Shown piece after piece: positions 63,173 to 64,000 of a stretch of DNA of 64,000 nucleotides. The stretch lies in the NCBI RefSeq assembly GCF_030209745.1, contig NZ_JARVRJ010000008.1, positions 186,001 to 250,000 on the forward strand, in the 5' to 3' direction. How positions within the stretch are numbered: position 1 is the first letter of the stretch; every line of letters starts with the position of its first letter. Source of the DNA: Arthrobacter sp. fls2-241-R2A-200. Its GTDB lineage: Bacteria; Actinomycetota; Actinomycetes; Actinomycetales; Micrococcaceae. Position numbers and translations under genes: made by a program. Below the pieces are notes generated by a model. The model was not told where the DNA came from and searched no databases. It saw nothing but the letters and a program-made list of their open reading frames with translations.

Positions 63173-63245
63173 CAGGGCAGACAGGACTCGAACCTGCAAC
63201 CTGCGGTTTTGGAGACCGCTGCGCTACCAATTGCGCCACTACCCT
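63173..63245 (-). tRNA. trpT: tRNA-Trp (anticodon CCA)
   Basis: The minus strand folds into a complete 73-nt cloverleaf: acceptor AGGGTAG / CTGCCCT with discriminator G, D-arm GCGC...GCGC, anticodon arm GCGGTCTCCAAAACCGC with CCA, and T-arm GCAGGTTCGAGTCCTGT. The CCA end is not encoded. It lies directly upstream of secE, as in many actinobacteria. Confidence 0.97.
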
Positions 63246-63308
63246 ATGGATCGAATCCATGTTTCAGGCCGCACTTCAGCCTGTGATGCTTTTCAACACC
63301 GGTGAATC

Positions 63309-63338
63309 AGTCTACGCAAGAAATTCGCGATAGTCGAA
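63309..63338 (-). promoter_or_regulatory. Candidate tRNA-Trp / secE promoter
   Basis: TTCGAC, an 18-bp spacer and TAGACT read towards tRNA-Trp, with a predicted start about 55 bp before the mature tRNA. It may drive a tRNA-secE-nusG transcript. Confidence 0.5.
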
Positions 63339-63500
63339 CCGACGCACTTCAGAGTTCCCGCACGTCGCTGGGCAAGTGTGAGCACGGGAATTGGTCACAT
63401 TGTCCGGCAGGCACGCGAGAGCGCCGCAGAACAGCATAAGGTAGTTTACGTCGAATCCCATCATCCAGCCCACGAGCTGCCTGCGAAGAACGGTACATAG

Positions 63501-64000
63501 ATGTCTGCCGGAACAACTACCGCCCGCATTTCACAGCGAATTTCCGCCATTGCCGAGTCCGCCACCCTTGCCGTTGATGCCAAGGCCAAAGCACTCAAGG
63601 CCGCGGGACGTCCCGTGATCGGTTTCGGGGCCGGTGAACCCGACTTCCCCACCCCGGATTACATCGTGCAGGCTGCCATTGAAGCGGCGGGCCAGCCCAA
63701 GTACCACCGGTACTCCCCCGCCGCCGGTCTCCCGGAGCTGAAGAAGGCCATCGCCGAAAAGACCTTCCGGGACTCGGGCTACCAGGTTGACCCGTCTCAG
63801 GTCCTGGTGACCAATGGCGGCAAGCAGGCGGTGTACAACACCTTCGCCACGCTGGTGGATCCGGGCGATGAAGTCATCATCCCGACGCCGTTCTGGACCA
63901 CTTACCCTGAAGCTATCCGGTTGGCTGGCGGTGTACCGGTGGAGGTCTTCGCCGGCCCTGAGCAGGGATACCTGGTCACTGTTGAGCAGCTGGAGGCCGC
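63501..64000 (+). CDS. Class I pyridoxal-phosphate aminotransferase (aspartate aminotransferase type), 3-prime end outside the window
   Basis: Only the first 166 residues are present; the catalytic Lys lies beyond the right edge. The visible part ([67 protein letters not shown]) matches AspAT subgroup 1b of fold type I, which transaminates aspartate and 2-oxoglutarate, in some members also prephenate. The start at ATG 63501 gives a normal N-terminus; the SD (GAAGAACGG) is weak. It diverges from tRNA-Trp across 255 bp. Confidence 0.88.
   Translation, partial: MSAGTTTARISQRISAIAESATLAVDAKAKALKAAGRPVIGFGAGEPDFPTPDYIVQAAIEAAGQPKYHRYSPAAGLPELKKAIAEKTFRDSGYQVDPSQVLVTNGGKQAVYNTFATLVDPGDEVIIPTPFWTTYPEAIRLAGGVPVEVFAGPEQGYLVTVEQLEA

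Overview
The window is chromosomal DNA from a high-GC actinobacterium, most likely Micrococcaceae of the Arthrobacter/Paenarthrobacter type. The evidence is the GC-rich codon use, the Streptomyces/Arthrobacter-like order of the ribosomal genes, an 1168-residue RpoB and 1299-residue RpoC, a NusG with a long acidic N-terminal tail, short-form adenylate kinase, a monoderm-type Tad pilus locus, and twin-arginine lipoproteins. No rRNA, phage, IS element or CRISPR array was seen.

Layout. 1-9894 is mostly minus strand: partial glgX, nnr, acpS, glmS, then the plus-strand pair coaA-vanY, then glmM, rpsI and rplM. 10213-18214 is a plus-strand tad (Flp pilus) locus: prepilin peptidase, flp pilin, tadE, tadG, cpaB, cpaE, cpaF, tadB, tadC. 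18336-22478 is truA-rplQ-rpoA-rpsK-rpsM-rpmJ-infA (minus). 22704-27241 holds a P1-family N-terminal-nucleophile hydrolase (minus) and a three-gene carbohydrate ABC importer without an ATPase (plus). 27315-40202 is the minus-strand map-adk-secY / spc / S10 supercluster (rplO back to rpsJ). 40584-42029 is a plus-strand GH1 beta-glycosidase. 42135-46587 is tuf-fusA-rpsG-rpsL and 46985-54495 is rpoC-rpoB (both minus). 54933-56638 is a plus-strand thiolase and a YbaK-type deacylase. 56698-57749 is rplL-rplJ with an L10-type leader, followed by two homologous double-GNAT acetyltransferases (58049-60306), rplA-rplK, nusG, secE and tRNA-Trp(CCA). The window ends inside a plus-strand class I aminotransferase.

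How it works together. The backbone is the transcription/translation core: RNA polymerase alpha, beta and beta-prime, NusG, SecE/SecY, IF-1, EF-G, EF-Tu, about 30 ribosomal proteins, N-terminal Met removal, nucleotide supply and TruA. It is interrupted at operon boundaries by unrelated accessory modules (tad pilus, sugar importer plus hydrolase, glycosidase, thiolase/deacylase, paired acetyltransferases), four of them wholly or mainly on the opposite strand. Most boundaries carry strong hairpins. glmS and glmM supply UDP-GlcNAc for the wall, and vanY trims stem peptides.

Points for a second look: the paired double-GNAT genes between rplA and rplJ; a terminator inside the L10 leader; a near-perfect rplQ terminator overlapping the truA 5-prime end; an 18-bp perfect hairpin between the pilin and the rest of the tad genes; predicted leaderless starts for glmS, glmM and the GH1 gene; a recurring TAGACT-like -10 with an 18-bp spacer upstream of the translation operons; and alternative hairpins behind rpoC.
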